Below, one piece after another: positions 18,068 to 27,723 of a stretch of 61,435 bases of DNA. Position 1 is the stretch's first letter. Each line of letters starts with the position of its first letter. The notes beneath the pieces were generated by a model. The model saw only the letters and a program-made list of their open reading frames with translations. It was not told where the DNA came from and searched no databases. The stretch spans positions 1 to 61,435 of the forward strand of contig NZ_KI519445.1 in the NCBI RefSeq assembly GCF_000482505.1, given 5' to 3'. The position numbers and the translations under genes are program-made. This DNA is from Leptotrichia trevisanii DSM 22070 (GTDB taxonomy: Bacteria; Fusobacteriota; Fusobacteriia; Fusobacteriales; Leptotrichiaceae).

Positions 18068-18958
18068 TTATTTTTTCCTATTACCAAAATAATCCGTCAA
18101 TTCTAAAAATAACTGATTCCCCTCAAATTCGTCAAAAATAATCTTTTTCGCTTTTTCCAAATACTCCTGTAGCAGCCTTTTACTTTCTTCAAGCCCAAAA
18201 ATACTCGGATAAGTAGTCTTGTCATTTTCAATATCATTCGATTTTTTACCAATTTCCTCAAAATTCCCTTCAATATCTAGAATATCATCCTTAATCTGAA
18301 AGGCAATTCCCAACAACTTTGAATATTCCACCATTTTTTCACGCTTTTCACTTTCAACATCCAAAGCAATCATTGGCAATTCAATCGCAGCAGTCAGTAA
18401 TTTTCCAGTCTTATGAGCATGAATATATTTTAATGTGTCAATTTCCACTTTCTTATTTTCAGACTCCATATCCACAAACTGCCCTCCAACCATTCCAAAA
18501 AATCCTGCATATTTAGATAATTTTGAAATAATCTCAATCTTATTTTTATCTCCTAAACTTTTAGAATTAGCAATTATCCCAAAGGCTTCTGTCAAAAGAA
18601 CATCTCCCACAAGAACCCCAATTGCTTCATTATATTTTTTGTGAACTGTAAATTTACCACGTCTGTAATCATCATTGTCCATCGCTGGCAAATCATCGTG
18701 AACAAGTGAATAGCAATGTATAAATTCAAGTACATTGGCAATTTCCCTAACCTTATCATAACTTTTACAATTATTTTTTTCAAACAAATCACAAATCATA
18801 TACATCAAAATAGGACGTATTCGCTTTCCTCCGTTCATAACCGCATATTCCATTGCCTCTGCCAATTTTTCAGGATATCTACCCCTATAATTCCCAAGTA
18901 ATTCCCTCAGGCTATTCTCCACAACCTTCTTTTTCTCTTCCAAATATTCCCGTAACAT
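18068..18958 (-). CDS. ispA: Farnesyl/geranyl diphosphate synthase family (polyprenyl synthetase)
   Basis: Condenses isopentenyl diphosphate with allylic diphosphates to make farnesyl (or geranylgeranyl) diphosphate, the precursor of undecaprenyl and quinone tails. The 296 residues show GGKRIRP, the first Asp-rich motif HDDLPAMDNDD, KTGKLL and the second Asp-rich motif IKDDILD. I start at the ATG at 18958 with GGGGGA upstream; a GTG five codons earlier has no site. It lies 109 bases after xseB, and the xseB-ispA neighbourhood is common in bacteria. Confidence 0.92.
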   Translation of the reverse strand: MLREYLEEKKKVVENSLRELLGNYRGRYPEKLAEAMEYAVMNGGKRIRPILMYMICDLFEKNNCKSYDKVREIANVLEFIHCYSLVHDDLPAMDNDDYRRGKFTVHKKYNEAIGVLVGDVLLTEAFGIIANSKSLGDKNKIEIISKLSKYAGFFGMVGGQFVDMESENKKVEIDTLKYIHAHKTGKLLTAAIELPMIALDVESEKREKMVEYSKLLGIAFQIKDDILDIEGNFEEIGKKSNDIENDKTTYPSIFGLEESKRLLQEYLEKAKKIIFDEFEGNQLFLELTDYFGNRKK

Positions 18959-19067
18959 TTTATCCCCCGTCACTCAAATTTTTATTTTAAATAAAATTTA
19001 TTTAAAAACTGAACTCAAAAATTTTAAATATTCTGCTTCTATACTTTCAAAAATCTATCTTTAATTT

Positions 19068-19289
19068 TTATTCAAACTCTTCCATTTCCACTTTCCCATT
19101 TTTTTCAAGCACCTTCATAACTTTTCCTTCCCCAGCTTCAAGCAATTTTTCAGAATCTTTAATAAGCTTAATCGCCTTTTCATATTCAGAAATTGAATCA
19201 TCTAGTGATAATTCCTCACTTTCCAATTTTTCCAAAATTTCATCAATTTGTGCAATATTTTCTTCATAACTTTGTTTTTTTACTGCCAT
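19068..19289 (-). CDS. xseB: Exodeoxyribonuclease VII small subunit
   Basis: A 73-residue helical protein with the family pattern SYEENIAQIDEILEKLESEE, SLDDSISEYEKAIKLIK and the end segment of alternating Lys and Glu. It binds the large subunit XseA to form exonuclease VII, which trims single-stranded DNA. No xseA is in the window. An AAGGAG site precedes the ATG, and ispA follows on the same strand. Confidence 0.92.
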   Translation of the reverse strand: MAVKKQSYEENIAQIDEILEKLESEELSLDDSISEYEKAIKLIKDSEKLLEAGEGKVMKVLEKNGKVEMEEFE

Positions 19290-19316
19290 TTTTATTTCTC
19301 CTTATTTTTTATTTTT

Positions 19317-19871
19317 TCAATCTTCAAACCTATAAAAACTAACCACCTTCTTATTATAATCTCTCTCATCGTACTTCACAAAATCACCTATTTTATCCGC
19401 CATTTTCTCATACGTGCTGTGTTCTGAAATTATAATTCCATCTCGTTCCAAAAGATTTTCTTCTGATATTTTTTCAATCGTTTTTGTTGAAATATTTCCC
19501 TTATAAGGTGGATCCAAAAATATTATATCAAATGTTTCATTTTTTCTTGAAAGGATTTCTATCGCTCGAAAAACATCATTTTTATAAGCACGGCATTTTT
19601 CTTCCACGCCAAGATGATTCACATTTTCAATAATTACTCTAAGTGCCTCCTTATCCTCTTCAATCATAATCGCCCTTTTTGCCCCACGGCTAAGTGCTTC
19701 AAATGAAACATTCCCAGTTCCTGAATACAAGTCCAGAAATTTTGCATCTACGACTTTTTCTCCAATTATGCTGAAAATTGCCTCCTTTATCCTTTCCAGC
19801 GTTGGCCTGGTTTCTCTCCCCTCCCTCGACTTTATTCTCCTATTTTTCAACGTTCCTGCTATAATTCTCAT
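19317..19871 (-). CDS. rsmD: 16S rRNA (guanine966-N2)-methyltransferase
   Basis: A 184-residue SAM-dependent enzyme that methylates G966 of 16S rRNA. The start MRIIAGTLKNRRI and the ETRPTLERIKEAIFSII block are the RsmD family signature, followed by motif I LDLYSGTGNVSFEALSRGA and the catalytic motif IV FLDPPYKGN. Length is normal. A GAGGG site precedes the ATG. It lies ahead of xseB by 27 bases, so the two are probably co-transcribed. Confidence 0.95.
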   Translation of the reverse strand: MRIIAGTLKNRRIKSREGRETRPTLERIKEAIFSIIGEKVVDAKFLDLYSGTGNVSFEALSRGAKRAIMIEEDKEALRVIIENVNHLGVEEKCRAYKNDVFRAIEILSRKNETFDIIFLDPPYKGNISTKTIEKISEENLLERDGIIISEHSTYEKMADKIGDFVKYDERDYNKKVVSFYRFED

Positions 19872-19964
19872 TTTTCCCTCATTTCAATTTTTGTGATTCT
19901 CTCTATATTTGAATTAATCTGTGTATATTTTACTACATTTCAGGCAAAATTACCAATATTTACC

Positions 19965-20735
19965 CTACTTAAATTTTATTGAAATTTTTCCATCCAGATT
20001 TACTCCACTCTCTAACAGTTCGTAATGCTCTTTTGTACTATTTTTACTAACATTCTTAAATTCATAATCTTTAAAATTTATACTGGCAATTTTTAAATCT
20101 GATTTATTATAAACATTTACATATAATATTTCCGCCTTATTTTTATTAAAAAAATTGTCAACTAGCTCAAAACTGTACACAAAATCCTTATTTCTTGAAA
20201 ATTTTGTATTTACCAAATCATAATAAACAGCGATTTTCCCTTCTTCCATCGCCGGAATAACCTTTGAAATGGCAAACCATTCACGCTGGATACTATCTGT
20301 AACTTGACTTTCATAAATATTTTCATCAAATTTTATAACTGCTCTCAAGTTTTGTGCCTTTTTATAATCTGTCAAAAACTTTATATTTTTTACAAATTTC
20401 CCCCGATTATTCGTATTTTTATTACTAAAATCCTCTTTTAAGCTCTTCTCAATATTCGTATCCAGCCAGAACATAAACGTCGATTTCACATTATAATTCC
20501 CGACATTTTCAAATGTATAAACACTCTCAACCTTTATTGTCTTATTTTTCTCAATCGTAATATTCAAATCTTCCCTTTTTATAACTAATGGCTCCTGTCT
20601 TACAATTTTCAAATTTCCAATTGCCAAAAACTCTGATTTTTCAGAAAATGTTACAATGTTTATTGTAAAAAATATTATCATTATTAATACTATTTCAAAA
20701 GATTTTTTTAATTTCTTATTATTCAAAAAAAACAT
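19965..20735 (-). CDS. Hypothetical exported protein, DUF4424-like
   Basis: A 256-residue protein with an N-terminal hydrophobic segment (about residues 13-32) that is a signal peptide or anchor. The mature part begins with AIGNLKIVRQEPLVIKREDL and then alternating beta strands with ESVYTFENVGNYNVKSTFMF. This resembles the start of DUF4424 proteins (presenting a sEdL-like motif and a region on altered field-like strands), whose function is unknown. It sits between dnaE and rsmD. The family link is tentative. Confidence 0.6.
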   Translation of the reverse strand: MFFLNNKKLKKSFEIVLIMIIFFTINIVTFSEKSEFLAIGNLKIVRQEPLVIKREDLNITIEKNKTIKVESVYTFENVGNYNVKSTFMFWLDTNIEKSLKEDFSNKNTNNRGKFVKNIKFLTDYKKAQNLRAVIKFDENIYESQVTDSIQREWFAISKVIPAMEEGKIAVYYDLVNTKFSRNKDFVYSFELVDNFFNKNKAEILYVNVYNKSDLKIASINFKDYEFKNVSKNSTKEHYELLESGVNLDGKISIKFK

Positions 20736-20759
20736 ATCTCAACTCCTTTAATTTTTTTC

Positions 20760-23700
20760 TCATTTTAACTTTATTCTCTCAATTCCCACTAATTTCGCAA
20801 CTTTCCTAATAAACTTGAGCGACAGATTCACATTATATTTTTCAGACAGTTTTACAACTTCCTTTTTCTCATTCGTTTTAAACGCTAAAAATACTTGATT
20901 ATCACCTTTATTTTTTAAAACAATCTGCTTCAATTCCTGATTCTTTTCTTTCACTTCTTCGTCAATCAAGATGTATAATTTCAGATTCTTGTTTTCTTCC
21001 AGATTTTCAATATTGCAAATGTTGTTTAAAATAACTGTATTTCTATTTTGCTCGGAATTTACAATTCCTTCCAGCACCATAATCTGCCCTTCCGTGATTT
21101 TATAGCCAAAAGTTATGTATTCTCTTGGAAAACAGATTATTTCAATACTTTTTTGAAAATCTTCCATTTCAAATTTTACCATTGGCTCTTTTCCAGCCCG
21201 TGTTGCAAATTTTTTTACATTTTTTACTATTCCGATAATTCGTACTTTTTTTAACTCTTTTTGAGAAATTTCTGATATTTTATTATGGGAAATTATATTT
21301 ATCAGATTTTTTTTCTCATTTAAAGGATGGCTTGAAACGTAGATTCCCAAATATTCCTTTTCATTTTGAAGTAACACTTTTTGAGGAAACTCATCGCTTT
21401 TTTCCATCTGGAAGTCAACTGATATATCCTTTTTCCCTCCAAATAAAATTAATTGTAAATCTTCTTCAGATTCGTATTTTTTCTGACTGTATTCTAGAAC
21501 TTTATCAATAGACTTGTATTTTTCAAACCTGTTTCCATCAAGTCCATCCAATGCTCCCGATAAAATTAGCGATTCCAGCTGTTTTTTTGTAATTCCGTTT
21601 TGTTTCATCCGATATCCAAAATCTTTGTAGGAAACAAACTTTCCGTTTTTTCGTTCTTTTTTTATTTCATTAATTAAAGCTGCTCCCACGCCCTTTATCG
21701 CAAAAAGTCCAAATCTTATTCCAACCTTTCCAAAATTTTCGTTATCCGCCTGATTTTCTTCAATTTCAAAATCATAATCAGATAAATTCACATCTGGCAA
21801 AAATATATTAATCCCCTTTTCCTTGGCTTCATTTACAAAAACAACAAATCTGTCCAGATTATGCACTTCGGTTGTCATTATCGCAGCAAAAAATTCCAAT
21901 GGATAATTTGCCTTAAAATACGCTGTCCAGTAAACAATCAGGGCGTAAGCTGCCGAATGTGACTTGTTAAATCCATATCCACCAAATTTTTCCACTAAAT
22001 CATAAATTTCGTTTGCCTTTTTCGACAAAACTCCGTTTTTTTCAGCATTTGTTACAAATTTTTCACGATTTTTCTTCATTAGTTCAGGATTTTTCTTTCC
22101 AATCGCACGCCGTAGCTCATCAGCTTCTCCAAGTGAATAATTTGCCATTTCACTCACAATTTTCATAACCTGCTCCTGATACAAAATTATCCCGTAAGTT
22201 TCCTCAAGTATGTATTTTAGCGAGTTATCAATGTATTTTATCTCAGTCCTGTTATTTTTCACATTGATAAAATCATCCACCATTCCACTTCGCAAAGGCC
22301 CTGGACGATAAAGTGCCAAAAGAGCTATTATATCTTCAAATTTTTCAATTTTCATTTTTTTCATAAGGCTTCTAATTCCAGCCGACTCACATTGGAAAAC
22401 TCCCATTGTATCTGCCTTTGTAAGTAGTTCATAAGTTTTCTCATCATTTAGAGCAATATCATTTAATACAATCTTTGTTTTTCTTCTTTTCTCAATATTT
22501 TCTACAGTTTTTCGCAAAATTGTAAGATTTTTCAAGCCAAGAAAATCCATTTTTAAAATTCCCAGCTCTTCCAGTTCCTTCATCTGATACTGCGTCGAAA
22601 CAATCTTTGTTTTCCCATCAGAATAAGTCGGAATCTCATCACTTAGCACATCTTTGGAAATAACGACTCCAGCCGCATGAACAGAGGCGTGCCGTACTTT
22701 TCCTTCTAATTTTAGCGAATAATCAATCACTCTTTTTATTTCCCTGTCAGTTTCATACATTTTTCTAATTTCAGGGATATTGTTCAAAGCATCTGTCAGT
22801 TCCGTATTAAACGGTATCATTTTAGCAATTTTATCGACTTTTACAAGCGAAACATTTAACACACGCCCCACATCACGAATCGCAAGCCTAGCCTTTAGCG
22901 TTCCAAACGTAATAATATGTGCCACATACTCTGCCCCATATTTATTTACCACATAATTTATAACAATTTCCCGCTGTTCCTGATCAAAATCTATGTCAAT
23001 ATCAGGCATTGAAATACGTTCAGGATTCAAAAAACGTTCAAAAATCAAGTTATATTCAAGTGGATCAATTTCCGTAATATTCAAAGCATACGAAACAATG
23101 CTCCCAGCCGCAGAACCCCTTCCAGGCCCAACATAAACCCCATTTTCACGTGAGAATTTTATAAAATCCCATACAATGATAAAATATCCATTGTATCCCA
23201 TTTTATCAATAATTTCTAGCTCATACTCTGCACGCTCCAAAACATTTTCCAAATTATTCTTTAATAATTCTTCCCGAATTTTAACTTCCTTCAATTTCTG
23301 CCCAGCAATTTCATCTTTTGCAATCTCTTTTTCTATTATTTCAAAATTTTTATCCAATTGCAATTTTTCAGAATCTGAAACAGATTTTTTTAAATATTTA
23401 TGAAAAAGTCCCTCAAATACTAGATTTCGTAAAAATTCCTTTTCACTCACATTTTGTGGCAATGAATATTTTGGAAATTTAAAATGATGAAACTCAAAAT
23501 CAACATTGCAGTTTTCCACAATTTTTTCCACATTATTAATTCCAGTTTCATAAAATTCACTATATTCCTTATTTTCAAAACTTTTTTCTATTTCATTTTC
23601 AGATTTTAGATATAAATCATCATACAAAATTTCACTATTTCCCGATTTTTCTGTATCAATTTTGCTTCCCTCTTTTATTGATTCCACAATTTTTTGCAAA

Positions 23701-24317
23701 ACTGCATCTTCTCTATTCGGATAATAAACATCATTCGTAATAACAAAATTGTCAAATTTATTTTTACGCACAATGTCAAAAAGCATTTTTCTAGCCTTTT
23801 CCAGCCTTTCCACAGCAGGAACTTCAATAAAAAAATTATCCCCAAAATCCTTGCCAAGTTTCTCAATAACCCTTCTAACTTGAGTATTTTCCAAGTCCAG
23901 AATACCCTTTACAACTTCACTATTTATCCCGCCCGACAAAATATACAAATCATCTGAATATTTTTTCAATTCATCATACTTAATTTTATTCCGATTCCGT
24001 GTAAACCTGCTATATGAAATTGACGACAATTTTGATAAATTTTTATACCCATTCTGATTTTTAGCAAGTAAAGTAAGCGAAAACTCACCTACTTTCTCCA
24101 GCCCATCAAGAAACACCTCAAGTCCAATAATCGGCTTTATTCCAGCATTTTTACACTTCTTAAAAAACTCAATTGCCCCAAACATCGAAGTATCGGTAAT
24201 TGCAAGTGCTTTTGCCCCAATTTCCTTAGCTCTTCCAACATATTCATCAATCTTCCCAACACCTTCAAGCAGTGAATACTCCGTATGCAATTTCAAATGT
24301 ACAAATTTATTTCCCAT
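20760..24317 (-). CDS. dnaE: DNA polymerase III alpha subunit
   Basis: The replicative polymerase of the C family, DnaE type, 1185 residues. Domains in order: PHP domain from the N-terminus (HLKLHTEYSLLEG), palm with VGPGRGSAAGS and the catalytic aspartates in MPDIDIDFDQEQR (about residues 425-440), fingers with RHASVHAAGVV and ALYRPGPLRSG, the GYGFNKSHSAAYA block, then an HhH region and an OB fold (RIIGIVKNVKKFATRAGK). No intein or gap is seen. Length fits DnaE1. The start has AGGTAG about 8 bases upstream. A HAD gene precedes it by 34 bases. Confidence 0.96.
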   Translation of the reverse strand: MGNKFVHLKLHTEYSLLEGVGKIDEYVGRAKEIGAKALAITDTSMFGAIEFFKKCKNAGIKPIIGLEVFLDGLEKVGEFSLTLLAKNQNGYKNLSKLSSISYSRFTRNRNKIKYDELKKYSDDLYILSGGINSEVVKGILDLENTQVRRVIEKLGKDFGDNFFIEVPAVERLEKARKMLFDIVRKNKFDNFVITNDVYYPNREDAVLQKIVESIKEGSKIDTEKSGNSEILYDDLYLKSENEIEKSFENKEYSEFYETGINNVEKIVENCNVDFEFHHFKFPKYSLPQNVSEKEFLRNLVFEGLFHKYLKKSVSDSEKLQLDKNFEIIEKEIAKDEIAGQKLKEVKIREELLKNNLENVLERAEYELEIIDKMGYNGYFIIVWDFIKFSRENGVYVGPGRGSAAGSIVSYALNITEIDPLEYNLIFERFLNPERISMPDIDIDFDQEQREIVINYVVNKYGAEYVAHIITFGTLKARLAIRDVGRVLNVSLVKVDKIAKMIPFNTELTDALNNIPEIRKMYETDREIKRVIDYSLKLEGKVRHASVHAAGVVISKDVLSDEIPTYSDGKTKIVSTQYQMKELEELGILKMDFLGLKNLTILRKTVENIEKRRKTKIVLNDIALNDEKTYELLTKADTMGVFQCESAGIRSLMKKMKIEKFEDIIALLALYRPGPLRSGMVDDFINVKNNRTEIKYIDNSLKYILEETYGIILYQEQVMKIVSEMANYSLGEADELRRAIGKKNPELMKKNREKFVTNAEKNGVLSKKANEIYDLVEKFGGYGFNKSHSAAYALIVYWTAYFKANYPLEFFAAIMTTEVHNLDRFVVFVNEAKEKGINIFLPDVNLSDYDFEIEENQADNENFGKVGIRFGLFAIKGVGAALINEIKKERKNGKFVSYKDFGYRMKQNGITKKQLESLILSGALDGLDGNRFEKYKSIDKVLEYSQKKYESEEDLQLILFGGKKDISVDFQMEKSDEFPQKVLLQNEKEYLGIYVSSHPLNEKKNLINIISHNKISEISQKELKKVRIIGIVKNVKKFATRAGKEPMVKFEMEDFQKSIEIICFPREYITFGYKITEGQIMVLEGIVNSEQNRNTVILNNICNIENLEENKNLKLYILIDEEVKEKNQELKQIVLKNKGDNQVFLAFKTNEKKEVVKLSEKYNVNLSLKFIRKVAKLVGIERIKLK

Positions 24318-24351
24318 AATTTCTACCTAATTTCTATTTTTATAAAAATAC

Positions 24352-25143
24352 CTAAAGTTCTTTTATCACTTCATAAATACCATCTTCATCATTTGACAGA
24401 GTAATTTTATCTTTTGAAAATTCCTGTTTCAATTCTTCCGTAGCATTCCCCATAAGATACCCATATTTCACAAACTTCAACATTTCCAAATCATTCCACT
24501 GATCTCCAAACGCCATTGTTTCTTCTGGGGAAATATCATATTTTTTCAACAGTTCCTTTATTGCCAGCCCTTTATTTACTTCCTTATTCAAACATTCCAA
24601 ATAATATGGTTTTGAAAATACAAAATTAATATGCGGTAATTTTTCTTCCAGTTCCTTTTTCAATTCTAATAAAATCGCATTTTCCGCAATAAATAACGCC
24701 TTTGTGGAAGTTTTTCCAATAAATTCGTCAAAATTTCTTACATAATACGGAATTTCCACACTTTCTGAATACTTTATACCTTCGTCTGTTTCATTTTCAA
24801 TATATAACTTGTCATTCATATATAAATTCAGATGAATTCTCTTTTCTCTTGAGATTCTAATAAGCTCCTTAACATCCTGTACCTCAACAGGCTTCTCAAA
24901 AATAACTTCACTGTTCAAAGGATTTACAACTCTTCCTCCATTATAGTTAATTACTGGATTTTTTATCCCCAACATTTCCACAAAAGGCTTTGACGAAGAA
25001 AAGGTTCTCCCAGTTGCAATAAATATTTTCACTCCCTTTTCTTCCAGTTCTCTCAATTTTCTTATCAAATTTTCCGAAACCTTATGCTCACTTGTCAGCA
25101 CTGTTCCATCCAAATCCATAAATATCGCTTTTATATTATTCAT
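24352..25143 (-). CDS. Cof-type HAD-family hydrolase
   Basis: A 263-residue phosphatase of the HAD superfamily, subclass IIB. Motif I is MDLDGTVLT with the nucleophile and acid Asp, motif II IATGRT, motif III uses the Lys in CLNKEVNKGLAI, and motif IV is FGDQWNDLEML. Substrates of this group are usually sugar phosphates or FMN; context does not tell which. I start at the ATG at 25143 with AAGGAAGGG upstream, not at 25167. It follows the ParB-like gene by 27 bases. Confidence 0.9.
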   Translation of the reverse strand: MNNIKAIFMDLDGTVLTSEHKVSENLIRKLRELEEKGVKIFIATGRTFSSSKPFVEMLGIKNPVINYNGGRVVNPLNSEVIFEKPVEVQDVKELIRISREKRIHLNLYMNDKLYIENETDEGIKYSESVEIPYYVRNFDEFIGKTSTKALFIAENAILLELKKELEEKLPHINFVFSKPYYLECLNKEVNKGLAIKELLKKYDISPEETMAFGDQWNDLEMLKFVKYGYLMGNATEELKQEFSKDKITLSNDEDGIYEVIKEL

Positions 25144-25170
25144 TTTAATTCCCTTCCTTATTAACAAATT

Positions 25171-26952
25171 TTAAAATAACTTACCAGACAAATTTATTAC
25201 AAAAAAATCTATAAACCCAATTTCATATTCACTTTCAAAAATATCATCATTCTCAATATTCATCACTTTTTCCGTCTTATACTCAACCACATTATCATCC
25301 TGTAAATAAAATTTTTCTAAATTTTTTTCTAAATTATCTAAAAATTCCTCTTCTCCAAAATTATCAAGTGCTATAAAAAATTTTACATAAGTTTCGTATT
25401 TTTTTATTTCTCCATATTTTTTCAATATCTCTTCAAAAATTTTAGGATTTTTCAAGTTTTTCAAAAATTCTTTTTTCTTTTCTAAAACAAGAAATTCCTG
25501 TACTCCAAAAAGGACTTTTTTATTTTTGGTATTTATACCAATTTCTATATTTTCAGTCATTATATTCTCATATTTAGTAGATTTTCCTTCTGCTTTAAGC
25601 AAATTTTTTAATTTTAATAAACTAAAGAAATCATTTTGCAATTTTTCGTATTCATTCACAACAAAGTGATCTTTCTCATTTATTTTCAAAAATATTTCAG
25701 CAATTGGCAAAAATACCTCAAGGATATAGTTCAGTGTGTTTACTTCAATATTGTCAAATTGCATTTTGGGTTTAGTTATTTGCTCTTTTTCAAAGTTATT
25801 TTCCTCAATAATATTTTTACCATTCATACTGCTAAAATGATTATTTTCATGAGTATTTAAAATTTTTATATAATTCAAAATATATTTAGCAAAATAAGTC
25901 CATATTTCATTATTTGCCATTTTTTCAGATTCAAATAAATAGCTGGAATATCTATTAGAAAGTTTTTCTACTGCATTTCTAAAATAACTTACAACTTCAT
26001 TTTCCAATTCTGCTTCTACTTGTATTTCATGTTTAAAATTAGAATTTATCAGCTCACCATCAATCTTTTCCAATTTTTTACATTTTTCAATTAATTCTTG
26101 CGTCTGAATTTCACAAATATTTTCCAAATCTTTATTTTCGTTTGTTTTTACTAAATTTATAAAGTTAATTACACTATACAAATATCCTACATTTTTCCCA
26201 TGATTTTTACTCAAATAATATTTATGTTCTAAAAAAAACAAAAAAACATCATCTGGATTACCTTCATAATTTTTAATTATTTCATTTTCAGAAAGTATCA
26301 TTTTTATTGGTAAAAATACATTCATATACCAATTTTTAGCTGTTTCCTTCAAATCCAAATTTTCATTTTTTCTCTTGTCTAAAAGATTTTTATAACTTTC
26401 GATTTCTTCCTTCAAATATTTATATTTTATGGGCTCTGAAAGAAAAATATCAGAAAGTCCTGTTTCCTTCTCAAAAATCATGTTCTCCCTGTAAATAACC
26501 TTATCCTTCGTATCCTTTGTTGGCAAAAACTCCTCCACTTGTGCTTCAATTGTTGCAAAATTTAGAAATTTCGCCACTGAAACTCTATGATTTCCATCAT
26601 AAACATAGTAATTATCCTTTATTTTGTAAAGAATAACCGTCGGAAGCATACTATCTGACGTATATCCAATGTAAATATTTATCCATCTCTGTTTTACCAC
26701 ATTATTTTTAGGAACAAAATTTTTATCAAAATCTGCATATTTTTCAACACTTCCTACTATTTTATCAAGCGGAACTTCCTTTATCCCTAAATTCACACTA
26801 TTATAGGCATTTTCTTCCTTTTGAATTTCCGAAAACGACTTTAAATTCTCCTTTTTCTTAAAATTAAAACCAAATATTCCTCTCGAAGACTTCAGAAATT
26901 TTTTATAAGCCTCTTCCGCCTCCATCACATTCATCAAAGTCCTATTTTCCAT
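25171..26952 (-). CDS. Large protein with ParB/sulfiredoxin-like N-terminal domain
   Basis: A 593-residue protein. Residues about 58-145 look like the ParB/sulfiredoxin-fold domain found in DUF4032-type proteins: LDKIVGSVEKYADFDKNFVP, then LPTVILYKI, then the nucleotide-binding box YDGNHRVSVAKFLNFATIEA. The DGxHR box binds CTP or ATP in ParB and sulfiredoxin. The remaining 450 residues are Lys-, Glu- and Asn-rich, helical and unrecognised. There is no helix-turn-helix that I can see, so a role in chromosome segregation is not implied. A GGAGG site precedes the ATG. Confidence 0.65.
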   Translation of the reverse strand: MENRTLMNVMEAEEAYKKFLKSSRGIFGFNFKKKENLKSFSEIQKEENAYNSVNLGIKEVPLDKIVGSVEKYADFDKNFVPKNNVVKQRWINIYIGYTSDSMLPTVILYKIKDNYYVYDGNHRVSVAKFLNFATIEAQVEEFLPTKDTKDKVIYRENMIFEKETGLSDIFLSEPIKYKYLKEEIESYKNLLDKRKNENLDLKETAKNWYMNVFLPIKMILSENEIIKNYEGNPDDVFLFFLEHKYYLSKNHGKNVGYLYSVINFINLVKTNENKDLENICEIQTQELIEKCKKLEKIDGELINSNFKHEIQVEAELENEVVSYFRNAVEKLSNRYSSYLFESEKMANNEIWTYFAKYILNYIKILNTHENNHFSSMNGKNIIEENNFEKEQITKPKMQFDNIEVNTLNYILEVFLPIAEIFLKINEKDHFVVNEYEKLQNDFFSLLKLKNLLKAEGKSTKYENIMTENIEIGINTKNKKVLFGVQEFLVLEKKKEFLKNLKNPKIFEEILKKYGEIKKYETYVKFFIALDNFGEEEFLDNLEKNLEKFYLQDDNVVEYKTEKVMNIENDDIFESEYEIGFIDFFVINLSGKLF

Positions 26953-27022
26953 TTTTCCTCCAAATATCCACTTTTTCTAAAATAAAATATTTCAATAACT
27001 GTACAACTTTTTTAACATTTCT

Positions 27023-27634
27023 TTATTTTTCAATAGTAAATATCCTATATCCAAACGTATTTGACACCATTGTATCTCCAACCATTGTATCCTGATAATT
27101 CATAAAATTGGACAAATGTATATGCCCATGAATCCACAATTTCGGCTTAAAATGCTTTATAACCTTATGAAAAACCCTAAAACCATTATGAACACCATCA
27201 TCTCTGTCGTGAATCCCTTCAGGCGAAGCATGACTCAAAACAATGTCAACACCTTTACGAAGAAAAAAAATATTTTTTAAAATTTTCATTTTCATCTGAC
27301 TTTCACTATACTGATGTTCCTGAAACGAATAAACCTTGCTCCCATCAAGTCCCAATATCCGCAGTCCCTTATATTTTATAAATTTACCATTAATTACCTT
27401 TGCAAATTCTATCGGACAATCCCTATTATACGTATGATTTCCATTAACGCAAATCAAATCTTTATTTAATACCGAAACAAGATAATCCAGATAATTGTTG
27501 GAAACATCACCAGCAGACATTATAAAGTCTATATCCTTAAATCTCTGCTTCAATAAATCCTCTTCCATATCGGCCAAAATCTCAATATCACTCACACACA
27601 GAAACTTATATTTTTTCTTTTTGCTTTTCTTCAT
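27023..27634 (-). CDS. Metallophosphoesterase
   Basis: A 203-residue member of the calcineurin-like phosphoesterase superfamily. Metal-site motifs in order: VSDIE (family DxH, here Glu replaces His), SAGDVSNN, VNGNHTYN (family GNHD/E), LSHASPEG and IHGHIHLSN. The Glu in the first motif removes one usual metal ligand, although such variants exist in the family. The substrate is unknown. A GGAG site precedes the ATG. It lies between the ParB-like gene and the cysteine desulfurase gene. Confidence 0.85.
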   Translation of the reverse strand: MKKSKKKKYKFLCVSDIEILADMEEDLLKQRFKDIDFIMSAGDVSNNYLDYLVSVLNKDLICVNGNHTYNRDCPIEFAKVINGKFIKYKGLRILGLDGSKVYSFQEHQYSESQMKMKILKNIFFLRKGVDIVLSHASPEGIHDRDDGVHNGFRVFHKVIKHFKPKLWIHGHIHLSNFMNYQDTMVGDTMVSNTFGYRIFTIEK

Positions 27635-27723
27635 TTATTTTATTCTCCAATTTTAAATATATCATTATTTTTTTATTTAAAAATTTATCCTTATAATTTC
27701 AGATAAGTTATTTTTATTTAATT

